64,000 bases of DNA from Crossaster papposus (GCA_037893245.1 JBAIAA010000596.1:806001-870000), one strand, 5' to 3'; positions 50,590 through 63,548 are shown, counted from the first letter of the stretch. Translations and numbers: made by a program. Notes: generated by a model not told the origin, from the sequence alone.

Positions 50590-53316
50590 TCAACATTTAG
50601 GAGTTTTTAGATTGTGGTCCAGCTGTCCCCCCCAATACCCCCCCCCCCCCCCCCCCCAAACAATGTTGAAAAGATTGTGTGCACACCGGGGACCCAACCT
50701 TTGAAGAACAATCTTACATTGATTGGGGGGGGGGGGGGGGGGGGTGGTGTAGTCAAGTTTAAGTAATTACCCAAACATTCCTTTCGCCAAAAAAACAAAC
50801 AATACTTGTAGTAAGTTCGAATTTATGAAGCACCGCTGACCAAAACAATCTACATGTATATTCTACTGTAATTGTCAGAACAATTAGCATTTGGGGAGTT
50901 TCAACCTTTGAAGAAAAATCTTTTATTATGCGAAATCATACTCATTTTTGCAGAGAGTGTCACAAATAACTTTGCTACCCTACACCTTAACTTATGAAAT
51001 TGTCTGTTATTAACACCTATATATTATATAAACGGGATTATTGTTTTGTTGTCTAGTACACGATGGGCGAAACAATAACCACATGGTTTTACATCTATTT
51101 GGTCAATTTGTGGGATGTGGTGTGAAAATGAGTATGTTTTCCATCTCACGTTCATCATTTCCGTCTCACGCTCATCGATATGGGTACCAGTTATGTACAC
51201 TAAGGGTTGCTTGGCAGTACAACATATTGGCGTGTTTTTGTCAATTTTGATGTCGTGTGTCTAGGGTGCCGGTAAATGAACTGGTTGACCTTCGAGCAAC
51301 AATAATAAATCATTCCAAGGAATGACTTTGGGGTTCCAACAGAAATCATTCCAAAAAAAAGTCACTTCAACTAATTCATAAATGTTTTCCCACAATTGGC
51401 GGGGCCGGTAATCATAAGGTTTCGATATTTTCCCCTTCCATTTAACATTAATAAATAGACACTAGTGGCAAAATGTTGTATGTCAATTCCATTAGTAACT
51501 TGGGTTTTATGAACCACCGCTGAACAAAACAATCAACATCTAATTACCAGAACAATTATCATTTTTGGAGTCTCATTTAATGGGCTTGCACGAGTTGCCT
51601 TTCATGAGATTGTCTAATGAGGGCGCTATACACTGAAAGTTTTCTAAAATGTGCCTGGTAAATAACTGAACATGCTATGCCTACAACTGTGGGAACCAAA
51701 GCATGTGTGATGAAATATGTCTTGGGGTTGATAGGGTTAAAACAGAACCGATGACCTTGATCGTTGATATTTCGACATAGCCAGCTATTAGGAATTTCCT
51801 GGATGAGAAATCTACAAAACCTAAAGTATAATTGGTTTTCACCACAGTGCATTTACAAGGTCCCTAGAATGACATAGTAAAAGTCTTAACAATGCCTGTC
51901 GTGTAATATATTTATTCTCATATAGGCCGTCAGCCGAGTGCTCAAATTTTTCCTTTTATTTCAACAAGAGCGGGTTTATATTTTCCGAACAGAAAATACG
52001 AAAAGTATTATCAATTCCAACATGTTTAGTATATGAATGTAGCAAGTTACATGTATTTAGTTGCATGTATTTTGTTTGTTTTTATTCATAATTCTAAGTT
52101 TGTCTTTTTTTTATTATCGAGATATAATAATCAATGTACTTTATCTCCATAAAATTAACCTCAATAGCCTAACTAAATCATTTAGAAGGGAGTTTGGGAT
52201 TGAATTCGTCATTATTCAATTCAGAAATCTCATTATAAGCCTAACAAAATAAAAGAAACAGAATCAGTTTAATCAATAGACCCACCAAAATATTTGGTTT
52301 TGATTTGCGGACCTCTTGGGTTTTTTGTGGAACGCGCCATTTTGCTTATTAAATATTCAGCATTTGCTAATTGTTATTTATGTTTGTATGAGCTTAAAGC
52401 TCATATATTCTTTCAAATGCCGGTTGTTCTATTTTTTGGGGGACAATTCAAAGATATGTTTGATTAACCACAAGCACTCAAAAACGAGTGTGTGCCACTT
52501 GTAGAGAAATAATGCTTCTGGGCGTACCAGCATTTCACACATGGTTGATTGTGTAGAGAATGTAGGCCTTATGAACATTTTCTACCTGATTAATTAACTG
52601 GACCTAATTACATAATACAAGATCAATTGAGCTATTACATAATACATGTTAACACTTTTCTGGTCTCCTTTAAAGTCCAATCGTTCTGGGTGTGAGATCT
52701 GTTTTGTTTTCGGATTAGACCTGATAATCAAACTGGAAAATGGCACAACATCGACTTTGGGTAGCTTTAGTAAAATCAGATGAAATAAAAATCATCTGAA
52801 AGCAAAATATATATATTTTTTTCCGAGTCTGTAGCTTTTTGAAAGCATGTTTTGTTAGAACTTTATGATAACAAAAGTTGCGTTCCACTTTGGGGCCACC
52901 TTGTAATTCTAAAACCTTAACATCAGATAAGCCGTTACACCCGTTACGAAACCGACAGAATTTTCGTAACCTCTTCCCGCATACTGTGGAGGTCAACTGT
53001 TGGCAGGTTCATAGTACGTATTAAATGTTCGTAGGGAGTCGTCGCCCAAAACATTCACGGTAAATTAAGTCGTTATATCCCACATTTCCGGAGTTGTAAT
53101 CGATGCAATTCCAATAACATGTCAGGTCACATGGATATGAACAGTGGCAAAATAAAGGAAGTCGTTGTTTGTCACAGTTTATTTGTCCAAGCAAAGCTCG
53201 TGAATTAAAACGGATCCGACCCTTTCTTGTGATTGATGTGACGACCTGAAAACAACTCTGCTTAGTACAAAACTGGCTACTACTGCATAGGCAGCTTCAT
53301 CCTGGTGCTAAACTTA
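50590..53316. other. No gene recognised; homopolymer tracts
   Basis: A C-run near 50637-50656 and a G-run near 50724-50742 lie about 85 bp apart and may be ends of a small element. The rest is AT-rich. I searched the minus strand for an OAS terminal exon and saw none. A minus frame at 52715-52996 has no recognised family. Confidence 0.4.
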
Positions 53317-54898
53317 CTTGACATAGCGGAGTTGCGTGATGGTCTGGTCTGCCAGTGCAGCGTCATGGAGATATGTCCAGTAGTGCCGCAACCCTCTGAA
53401 GTTGGTCAGTACCTGCAGCACGTCCTTCAGTCCTTGGGCCTTGCTGATGCGCTCGGGACTACCAGCCTTCTCCCAGCGGTAGATGGTAATCAGCTCCAGC
53501 GGGTAGGACTTATGCAGCTTGTCCGGAAGGCACTCATAAGCCCAGTACTTCACCAGGCGAATCAGTGCTTTCACGTGGCCGGGCTGAGGCGCCACGAACT
53601 TCAGCTGGTGTTCAGCCAGAGAGGCAGAGTAGAACTCCCGGTCGTAGCTGGAGGGCAACTGTAGCATCGCCCTGAACATGCCAGCATGATCTACACCGAG
53701 GTAAAACACCAAAACATTAATACATTTCTTTGCAGGGTCCAGTCCAAGCATTAGACTGAACTAAAAAAAAAAAAAAAAAAAAACCAATAAGAATGTTCAT
53801 GATGACAGAATTAAACCAAATTGAACAAGAGCGCAAGTCCCTCAGCAATACATATTTCAAAGATATAGTTTGCCACACTGACTATAATGTTATTGTTATA
53901 AATTACCTGAAGTTTTCAGTTACCTGAACCTGAACTTGTCAGTTTCACTAAACAGGTATGCTGTTTTCTTGTGTGAACCGCGCACCACCATAATTTCATG
54001 CACCAAACCTTCCGTGAAAATTTGCTCCTGGAGAAAAATTGTAGCATGGATATATATATATAAGCCTACCTCGACCATGCCCGTAACAGTTGTCGGCAGT
54101 TGGCAGCAGATCAACTTCCAGGGACCGTCTGTTCACGCGGATGGTGAAGCTGACCAAGAAGGCGTTGCTTGTTACATCCTCCACGAAATGAAGTTTAGTC
54201 AGAGCGGCTTCCAGATCCTGGATTATCCCATAGAGCTTCTGTTTGTATTCCGCTGGGCCCAGCTCCACAATCGATTTCAAGCAGGGTAGGTTGATGAAGG
54301 CAACCAGGTCCACATCAGACAGATCCTTGACCATAGTGCCTTTGCCAAGTGAGCCACCCTGGATAAACACCGATCGAGAAACTTTTCTAGTTTGATAAAA
54401 CAGTGAAATATTCCCTTCTAGCTTCTAGCCTGGGGGTTTCTTCCCTTTCTGTATACCACCATTTTAATTCTCGATCTCTACCGGATATCGAGGTAACGCG
54501 TTAAGCACATTGGGTCTGTTTTCTTGGGGTAAAATTTGATGGTTTTGGTGGGCGATAATTTTGTTTTCGCGCTCAAGAAAGATTCCGTATCACCAAATCC
54601 GATGAAAATGGTAAAAGGGCGATTTGTTTACACGTACATTACTTATGAAATACAAACAAAAATATGTTCGAGGGGCACTCACCTTAACTACCTTGTCCAC
54701 ATTAAACAGGAGACCCTTCGATGAGCACATTCGGTGGACAAAGAGTACTACCTCGTCCACGGCTCTACGACAGTCTCTGTCGAACTCCTCGGTCCCGTGT
54801 TGGATGTTCTCGTTATACCAAGTCTCCAATTCTCTCGAGACCATGGATCTGCACCAAGGCAAGTCCGTCATTTTAGCAGCAGCATTAACACTGGCCAT
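53317..54898 (-). CDS. 2'-5' oligoadenylate synthetase, OAS-B, exons 1-3
   Basis: A paralogue of OAS-A with the same gene structure. Exon 1 is 54898-54683 (72 codons, ends NVDKVVK, donor GTGAGT). Exon 2 is 54358-54070 (acceptor TTATCCAG, begins GGSLGKGT, donor GTAGGC). Exon 3 runs from 53690 (acceptor CTCGGTGTAG) to about 53317. Catalytic Asp87 and Asp89 (SDVDLVAF) and Asp155 (VDLLPTAD) are present, as is the GGS loop. Exon 3 has the OAS1_C signature (LIRLVKYWA, YPLELITIYRWEKAG). After RYVK the frame meets TAA, which overlaps a perfect GTAAGT donor in the same phase as OAS-A. Its terminal exon is not visible before OAS-A begins 10 kb on, so it either ends at 293 aa or is truncated. Confidence 0.87.
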
Positions 54899-55714
54899 CG
54901 TTGCTCAAATTCAAGAAACACAATTTCAATAACAGACTCCTGGGTATTTCGATAGAAGTGCGTCCACGCGAAGAATTGATCTGAATGAAGCTATGAGTAA
55001 CAGTTGCGGGGAAAAGAACATACAACTCTAAAAACCAGTCTTGAGCAGACGTTTTATATGATGTTGCACTTCATAATGATTACCACAGCGACAGGTGTAC
55101 TGGTGATGAAATGAGCCAGTACACCTGATGACCGAGTTAGAGTACCAGCCAAAGCAGGGAAAAACCCAGATGAGAAATGTACTTTTTTCTTTGTTTAGCA
55201 GTAAGTAATGTACAAACATATTATTTTAGTACATGACGTTATGGGGAAATTCCGTTGGGTTTGTGTGCTTAAGGAACATCTCTCTAAACTGAAACTCTAA
55301 AAAATATTTGCGAACTAAATTTGTCCACATCACCCTAATTTATCTTCTTTTCTATATTTTCTTTCATTATACCCTAATCCAATTCTACCTCTAAACCTTT
55401 TTACTGGAGAACCAAAATGTTATGGGTTCACACAAATGTCCCAACAACTTGGTCAGATTTTCTTTAACAAATGGAAGTGTCCCCGCACGTCCACTATTTC
55501 AATGCGGATACAAACTTACACACACAATATTGCATTAGAAACCTGACCGAGTGGCAGCCAAAGCAGGGGAACCCCAATTTTATTTAATTGTGCAGTAAGT
55601 TAATCGTACCCTTCGGACAAGATCGATCCGCCGAGGCAGTTATTTATATTATACTAAGTATAATACAGATCAGAGGTCTGCGGGCTGTAATACCGATGAG
55701 AAATACCAGTCTCA
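54899..55714. other. Upstream region of OAS-B
   Basis: No clear promoter motif. A degenerate repeat with GACCGAGT and GCCAAAGCAGGG occurs twice (near 55130 and 55545). No coding sequence is supported. Confidence 0.4.
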
Positions 55715-56462
55715 AATACATAATTGTTTTGTATCAATTATACATTTAAAAAGTCGCGTCTCAGCTCTAATAATACGGAAATGCTGCTATAACAATTATA
55801 GCGTCTATATGATATTGGGAATTATGCAAAACAAGACTGTGTCTTGACATTACGGGTAATTATGTCAATTTAGCGGGCGCCTTTCATCGTTTCTAATGGT
55901 TACCCGTTGTTACGTGCTACAAAAGCGTGGAACAACAGATTTCTGAACAAAATTACATCACAAGTTGACAAAAACAAACAAAATGCCCAAACAAAAAAAT
56001 ATCTCATCTAATCTACCTATTTTGAAATGTAGTCGGAAGCAGAACTTTTTGGGGGCCTTATCGATAATAGGGACGGCACATATTTATTACTGTATTTGTT
56101 GAGAATGCATCATGCAGGTATACTTATACATACACCATTCGTGTTGGCCACTTGTAAGTTGTAACCATTCCATCAAATACTTCAATCAATTTTCTTCTAT
56201 ATTACTAAAGGTATTTTTCGAAATGCTGCAGAAACCAAGAAGGGTGATGATGTCCTTATGTAAGTACGGGATAAAGATTGCGTGTCGCTGGAAGTCAGGT
56301 ATTAGTCAGGTTCTTAATGTACATATTGAAAGTTTCGTTCACATTTTTGTAGATTTGCTAAACTTTACATTTTTGGAAATGTTAGGATAATTCAACATGA
56401 AAACCAATGTTTAGATTTGGTTTTTTAGGAAAATAAATATGATTGTGAGCATCCATAATGCG
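55715..56462. repeat. Segmental duplication, copy X2, left part
   Basis: Matches 26010-26775 in the same orientation with few mismatches (shared GTCTCAGCTCTAATAATACG, GTCTATATGATATTGGGAAT, GACTGTGTCTTGACATTACG). Identity ends near GCATCCATAA, after which the copies differ. Confidence 0.8.
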
Positions 56463-59400
56463 TGGGCATACCCGGCCCGTTGACCAGCCAATTACTAGGT
56501 CGGCTGGCCATAACGGGTGCCTAAAGGGAAGACTTCGATCCTAATGGTGGGGAATTGTGCAGGTTTTCGATTCCGATGAATGTAGAGCCTGGAATGGTGT
56601 TCGTTTTAGGAAACAAGGTAGGAGATATCTAAATCCTTGCCGGTGGTCGAACATGACACTGGTAAGGAGGTAAAATTTTATGGAGCAGCCATGTCATTTT
56701 GTCAATGTGAAATTTGATTATGTTTATTCGGCTGCGGAAGGTCATAATAAGAATTTGGGCAAGTTCTTGTTTAAAATTTGTTCTTTTGAATACCATTTTG
56801 TGTGTTTTCAAATAATACCATGTAGGAATTCCTCCATGTATATACGTACGTAGAGGCTGACAGGGTCAGCGCGACGGGCGTGGTACACTAGGTAGGCGTA
56901 CGCAGTCTTTGTATTGTACAGAGCTATTGTACAAAGCTATTGCACAAAGCTATTGTACTTTGAATAATTAATAGCATTCGCTCAAGCATGCACGGCACGA
57001 CATTTAACTCCGAGACGAAGATGGCCTCGCCTTCCTGCGGAATTTTCACGAAGGCGTGGGTATTGTCCAAAGGTATGTGGATATGGGAACTTGGTTATTT
57101 ATCAGTAGGCCTATGTGGACCGGGTTTTATCATGGTTCTTATAGTAGTACTCTTTGGTAAAGATAATGTCGGTCCAGTTATCAGAGTATAACAAATATAT
57201 GAGTAATGAAAGGGTGTCTAAAACAAAGAAGACGTAAGGTGGCTTTCAAAATGCAAAGCAGGTACATGTACATTTTATTTGTAATCCTTAGCGTCGCCTT
57301 GAGTAAATTAGTGGTAGCTTTGGCACAGTATAGTACGGCTACTACGTATGTTCGACGTTCGTGACAATTCTGAGATTTGAGAAAGTAAGGCCGACGGCAG
57401 TTAAACCCAGCAGTTTTAGTAAACCCTTCCTGGATATGAGTATAGGATAAATGGTTGTTCTCCTTTGTTTCACAATTATTGATTTGTTCTTTACAAAATA
57501 TGATTCACGTTCATATCTTCGTGACAATTGTGCATACAAAGGAAACTTGATCCCCAATAGGCTGATCGAAATAATGAATTTGGCAAACCGTTGGGCAGTT
57601 TTGCGGAGAATAGCTGTGAAACGGCATATAGAACATTTTCAAGCTCTTAGGCCACCGTAGCGCCAGCTTATGCAATTATGTTAGTGGAACTTCATGGACA
57701 CTAGCGGATGTTTCATATCAGAAGCGGCAAATGAGTCCGTAGGTAGCCAAGTGACTACCAGATGAGGGGTTGTTTTTTCCAAACTCTGTCTAAATTCAGA
57801 TTGAGTGGTTTATCTCAGAGGAAAACTTTGTAGTCCTATATAAGGACATATGTCAGACCTTTTCTGAATTTAAAATATTATCACTGGTGACTATGAAGGC
57901 AGTTCGCCATGAATATGTGTATGCTGGTAGCAAGGGGTAGGTTAGAAAGATGGATTTATCCCTCTGTGATTTAACAGACACAGCACCGTTTATGTATTTC
58001 ACGTTTCTCTTGATTTAATCCCATATGTGACGACTATAGTATGGCAAGGGTCTGGTGAAGCAGAATCTTCATTACCAGAGGCACTAACACAATGGAGGAG
58101 GTCCTTAGAGCGATAGAGGGGTAAAGCTTTGGCCTGGGTCTCCAAGGTTTAGGAGTGATAATAGGCCCCTAGAAAGGGTATTTATAGCTAGTCCCTGAAA
58201 TATGCTTTATATTTGGCACAGCCCAGGCGATCAGACCTTGATTGTCATGGGAGCGTGTATTTACAAGGCGGCGAAGCCCCATGACAAAGCCCCATGGCAT
58301 GAGATGGGTTTAGAACCACGCGTTGTTCCTTACGAGGCAAGTTGGATCATGTTAACCTGCAAACAGGAATGAGAGGATGGTGAAGTATACGTGCATATGT
58401 ACATTAACATTCCGTTTATGATATCCAAAATTCACCAAAGAAACAGACTCAGAAACGGTGAATTAATGCGATTGGCTATCGGTTGCAATCGAAGTTCAAT
58501 ATTTTAACCAAAGACAGGGGCCGCATTTGCGCTGCCTTGCAATAGCACATTCCATCCGTTGAATTATATTCGCTCTTTTAAAGCATGTGGCTCAATGTAT
58601 TCCAAGCGAGATTGGAGAAAATTCGCACTTGTGGACCGGGAACAGCCATGCCTCCTCATGCGTTGCCGTTAAACAATATTGTATAGAGTAAGATTATCCA
58701 AGAGATAGATATTAATCAAGGATTAGACGCAAAGGTAGTTTATCTTGGTGAGAGGAAGGTCCCAAACGGTGTTGGTGGAAAGTAAAGTAGGCATGTACGA
58801 TGGGAAAATGTACAGTAAAAGCAACTGTATAGGCCTAAGGAGAATATATTAATTTATTTTCAGTTGTGGTTGCACTTGCAGGATTTGGTTGCTCTGTTTG
58901 ACCATAGTCTTGGCAGAGTGTAACAATGAACAACAGAAGGTACGGGTCAGACTCAAGTGTGGTCTCTCGACGGGGTTGGGCGCCCCGATGTTGGCAAATA
59001 TTACCCAGAAAATGGTGTCTTGGAAATGCCTATAGTTGGTAAATGCCCTTAAAGTGATAGTGATAAATGTAACGCTTGGCTCACAACTAAATATGTGAAA
59101 GTGATGCCTGTGAAAGAACTGCAACCAAGTATCTGCGAAATTTACGTGGGAACAATTTTCTATTTACAAATTGTATGTGCATATCAGACAAGCAAATTTC
59201 GGTGTCTGGCGATTTATATGACATTGTGGTCAATTCCTTGGAAGAGTATTACTGAAAGTAGACAATTTTTGCTGTCTAATAAACGGCAAGCATTACAGTA
59301 ATGGACACTGAGCGTCAAAATCGGAAGGGGTTTTTGATCTTTTGTTGGAGTATACGTGCTGTACCTATATGATATGGGAAATAGTAGTGAAATGGTAACA

Positions 59401-60080
59401 CTTTTACCAACTAAGGCATGTTTAGAATGAGTCGGTTTTAGCCGAACAAATTTGCTGCAGTTAAACTGTTTGAAAAAATAATTAAAAAAATATAAAAAAA
59501 TAAAACAAATTACAGTTGATATTATGCAGTAGATGCGCGTGTCAAGATGCAAAATGCTAAACAAAGGTTACCGGTGATAAGCATTTGCATAAATAATTTA
59601 GGTACGTCAGTGTGGATGAAGTAGTTCAATTTAAGCCCGATGTCAAGAACTTCTAACTGTGAATCTTATTTTGTGGATCCCTATGTCTTAAACTGACTCC
59701 TGTTAGCGGATACTGCTGCTAATCCAAGATATGCGGTACATAATGTGTACAGGTACAGATAATGCACGTGTACATAGGCAGGGCAGTGTTTTGGCATGAG
59801 CAGAGTAACATACCCCATGGGGAGGTGTGTTTGGGCTAGGGTTTAAAATAGATAAGAGGGCTGGCAAGTTTTGCGGTTGGTTTTATTGTTTTCCCTAACA
59901 AGTTTCATGTTAAGCAAGAGATGGAACAGATGTAACAGAGGTAACCCCCCCCCCCCCTTTCTTTTGTGGCGTTTAGTGTTTTCCGGAGTTTTGTGGTTTC
60001 TCCGGAATTCTGCTTAGATTTTTGGGGGATGCTTTAGGTAACAATGGTCTAGACAGTGAAAAGCCCCGTTTATACAAAAT
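56463..60080. other. No gene recognised, within the 6.9-kb interruption of X2
   Basis: Composition is more even than the surrounding AT-rich sequence. Several short frames are present (for example 56988-57191 with hydrophobic stretches), but none has a recognisable domain. A C-run lies at 59946-59957. Confidence 0.4.
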
Positions 60081-61450
60081 GAGATGAAAAGCCATTCATA
60101 AAATGAGGTGAAAAGTCATTCATAAGAAATGATGTAAAAATCCCCATTCATAGAAATGAGGTGAAAATCCCCATTCATAGAAATGAGGTGAAAAGCCCCA
60201 TTTGTAGAAATGAGGTGAAAAGTCCCATTCGTAGAAAAGAGGTGAAAAGCCCCATTCGTAGAAATGAGGTGAAAAGCCCCATTCATAGAAATGGGGTGAA
60301 AAGCCCCATTCATAGAAATGAGGTGAAAAGCCCCATTCATAGAAATGAGGTGAAAAGCCCCATTCATGAAAATGAGGTGAAAACCCCATTCATGATGTGA
60401 AGAGCAAAATGTTTTATTTTTATTTTTGACAGGTGGAAAACCTGATTTGTAGACATGAATGGTCAAAAGCACCGTTGATAGGCATGAAATAGAAAGCCCC
60501 ATATACAAAGATATAAATTGAGGCGAAAGGCCAGAGATGGGTGTTGGGAAAGGCCCCGGAGATCGATGTGGGAAAAATCCCCAGAAATAGATGTGGGGAA
60601 AGGCCCCAGGCTGAAAGGTGGGTAAAAGCCCCAGAGAAATAGGGGAAAAGACCCATAGTTAAATGTGAGGAAAAACCTAGATTTTAATGTAGGGAAAAGC
60701 CCCAGGCAGATATGTATAGAAAACCTCCAGAAATAGATGTGGGAGAAAGCCTGAGATTAATGTGGGACAAAAACCCAGAGATTAATGTGGGGAAAAAAAC
60801 CCCAGATATCGATGTGGGGAAAAACCCCGGAGATCGATGCGGGGGAAAAATTCCCAGAAATAGATGTAGGGAAAGGCCCAAGGCAGGGATGTGGGGGAAA
60901 AGCCCCATAGTTAAATGTGGGAAAAGCCCCAGACAGATATGTATGGAAAACCTCTAAAAATAGATGTGGGGGAAAGCCGGAGATTAATGTGAGACAAAAA
61001 CCCAGAGTTTAATGTGGAAAAAACCCCAGATATTGATGTGGGGAAAGGCCCCAGGCAGAGAGGAGGGGGACAAGATCTAGGCAGAGATGGGGAAAGGCCC
61101 CATAAATAGATGTGGGGAAAGGCCACAGAAATAAATGCGGAGAAAGGACCCAGAAATAAATGCGGGGGAAGGCCCCAGGCAGAGATGTGGGGAAAAGCCC
61201 CAGGCAGAGATGGGCTATGCCCCAGAAATCGATCTGAGGAAAAGCCCCAGAGACCGATGTTGGGAAAAGCCTCAGAAATAAATGCGGGGGGAAGCCTCAG
61301 GAAGGGATGGGAAAAGGCCTGGAAAGAGATATGGGGAAGAACCCCAGAAATAAATGTGGGGAGAGGCCCCAGGCAGATATGTGGGGAAGAGCCCCAGATA
61401 TTGATGTTGGCAAATGCACAAGGCAGAGATGGGAAAAGCCCAATTTGTAA
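60080..61450. repeat. AAAAGCCCCATTCATAGAAATGAGG and related tandem arrays
   Basis: From 60085 to about 60390 there are about a dozen units of 26-28 bp with the core GAGGTGAAAAGCCCCATT. From 60480 to 61450 units of 20-35 bp share GGGAAAAGCCCCAGA and ATAGATGTGG/ATTGATGTGG with irregular spacing. The shared GGAAARGCCCC core suggests a common origin. Open frames with repeated HEWGFSPHF-type motifs are by-products. Confidence 0.85.
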
Positions 61451-62090
61451 TAATGTTTAGCTGAGCTAACCGATTTGCATAAAATACTTTGCAGGAAGGA
61501 CTATGATGCATTGAAGTGGGAGAGTGCTGTAGCAAGCACTGACCTCGTTCGGCATACAAAACCGACGGCCGTGTGATAAAACGCTTACGAGGGACGGAGG
61601 AAGGATGCAAGTCAGGTTTAGAACTTTGGCACATCAGAAGTAAACGCACAGCATCGGGTACTCTTCAAGACAATGGCCTCGTCTGGCGCACCAATTGAAG
61701 GGGTAACGATGAAGAAGGGACATTTGGGAAGGTATTGGAGATTGTGAGTATTGTTTGAAACGAAATAACACGGAGATGCTGCCCAGCAGTCCAGTGAGGC
61801 TGGTAAGTAACAGCTCAGACTCAATTCGTCCACTTTGTTTTGCCGTCGAAGCTTGGTGCTCCCCAAGCTTGTTTCTTTTTGTTGCTTGTACCACTTTCTC
61901 ACAATTTTGGGAAGGAAGGACTAAAGGTAAATGTTAGTGTTGGCTGTGATTTCATTTGATTTGTTCGTTGTTCCCCCTGCGCAGTCAAGTAATGTTTTGG
62001 TTTCAGGACGGTAGGTTTAATTTTAACAATGTTGTGGAGGATTTTGTATAGGTAGGTGAGTTGGTTCGCTTTCCTTCTTTCTTCCAGTGA
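61451..62090. other. No gene recognised
   Basis: Unique sequence with short frames on both strands (for example 61618-61902 minus). No family or convincing splice pattern. Confidence 0.35.
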
Positions 62091-62091
62091 T

Positions 62092-62406
62092 TACCAGTCT
62101 GAGTTTGCCAGCATTTTTTGAGACGCTACTTCTTCTTGAGAAATCACCACAGACAAAGCGGGCAGCACGTTGCTGAACCTTTTTCAAGAGCTCCTATGTT
62201 CTTTGATGTGTGTGGGCTCCAAGCAAATACTCAAGGTTTGGTCTAACTAAGGCAGTGTACAACTTCTCCTTGACAGCCTTTTGAGGCTGGTAGAAGTTTC
62301 GCATGAGGAAGTTCAAGATGCGGGTAGCTTTGAATGCTGCATGTCGGGTCTGACTGTTCCAGCTCAGATTACTCTGAATGTTGATACCTAGATGTGATCT
62401 CAGATT
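62092..62406 (-). pseudogene. LINE reverse transcriptase C-terminal remnant
   Basis: The minus strand reads HLGINIQSNLSWNSQTRHAA, then RILNFLMRNF, EKLYTALVRPNLEY, a TAG, then ELLKKVQQRAARFVCGDFS. This is the conserved region after the RT palm in jockey/CR1/L2-type non-LTR elements (L-G-v, l-v-R-P-x-L-E-Y, V-Q-r-R-A-A-R-F). One stop interrupts it and no catalytic RT motif lies upstream within reach, so this is a truncated fossil. Confidence 0.75.
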
Positions 62407-62419
62407 TCTGATCGATCGA

Positions 62420-63361
62420 AGATAGAGGGAGTAGTCGGCGCAGCTGAAAGGGAAATGGATCTACTTGTATTCGGTTGGGGTTGATTTATTTATGATGCTC
62501 TTTGTTAAATCTACACAAGCCCAATTTATAGGTACAACATATCATTTAGCATTTGAGGGAATTGGAAAAGCGCTGGTCGAATGGGATGAGGATGACCTTT
62601 AATTCGAAGCAACCTGGAGGTATAATGGGCGGCGGCCAAATTTTGCCGATGGATGGGCTCGGTGAGAAAGCGGTTTTCACTCGAAATTTGCTGACGGGCA
62701 GGGCGAGAGGTCGTTTTAGGCAGCTCAAATTTCAGCATGTATATAGGTCGTCGAGACGAAGACAAACTATGTGCATTGTAAGAATGGTCAAGATGCTACA
62801 ATCCATTTCGGGGTAGTCCAGGCCTTTACTATTTTGCAACATGCCAATGGCTGATGAGGCGACACCGTGTGACAAAGCGAAATTAAGAATTGGTCGGCTA
62901 CAGCAGTAAGGGTACAATGAGAAAAGGTACAATGCAGAAAGGTAAGGCAGCTGGAGACCGCTCTATGAGGAATAGTGTAAGTTGCCAAACTTCTTGCGTC
63001 AGTGTGCAAACAAGGATGCCTACCTGCAAAACATGGTCTTGGCCTCATTTGAGGGTTAGCGGCTAGAGGAGTCTGTCGGCAGGGAACAACACATCAAGAC
63101 CCTTAACTGGTAGACAAATGGATACAGAAACTATTGGTGGCATAGACTGTGTATCCCGAGGAGAATCACTGGTAAGATTAGGGCTGAGAAATGGGATGAG
63201 ATATGGGATGAGATATGGGATGAGATGGGGGTTGTTAGGTAGAGGAAGAGAGAATAGTGGATTGGATTGGGGGTCCAAGATCGGAGCGAAGAATCCTTCT
63301 ACCCATACCTAAGATCAAATGTGGACTCTGGAGTCCGAACAAAGCAGCGATGCAAATACTT
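62420..63361. other. No gene recognised; short GGGATGAGATAT array
   Basis: 63193-63227 holds three units of GGGATGAGATAT-like sequence. The rest is unassigned. Confidence 0.45.
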
Positions 63362-63548
63362 TACTATCGAGCTAGCGTCACAGCAGGAAATGTTGTTAAC
63401 CTTGTCAACTGCAAAAATGTGTCTTCACGTTCAAATATGACACATGACACTTCCAAAAATTATTCTCAGATTTACATAATTTATCTAACCACGTTAAACT
63501 ATCTTCATGATCAGCCTTTGCAATTTCAATCTGGCAATGCCTAGACAT
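63362..63548. repeat. Segmental duplication, copy X2, right part
   Basis: Matches 27235-27407 (shared GTCACAGCAGGAAATGTTGT, AACTGCAAAAATGTGTC, ATCTTCATGATCAGCCTTTG) in the same orientation. In X1 the OAS terminal exon begins about 440 bp beyond this point; here the next 450 bp to the window edge show no such exon. Confidence 0.75.

Noticed and set aside
51577..51852. Minus-strand frame with FNPINPKTY as a possible OAS-B terminal exon
   Set aside because: No acceptor precedes it in the right phase and the following residues do not resemble the exon at 27846-28002.
60116..60508. Open frames with HEWGFSPHFY- or NGAFHLIS-type repeats
   Set aside because: Products of the 26-28-bp GAAAAGCCCCATT array.
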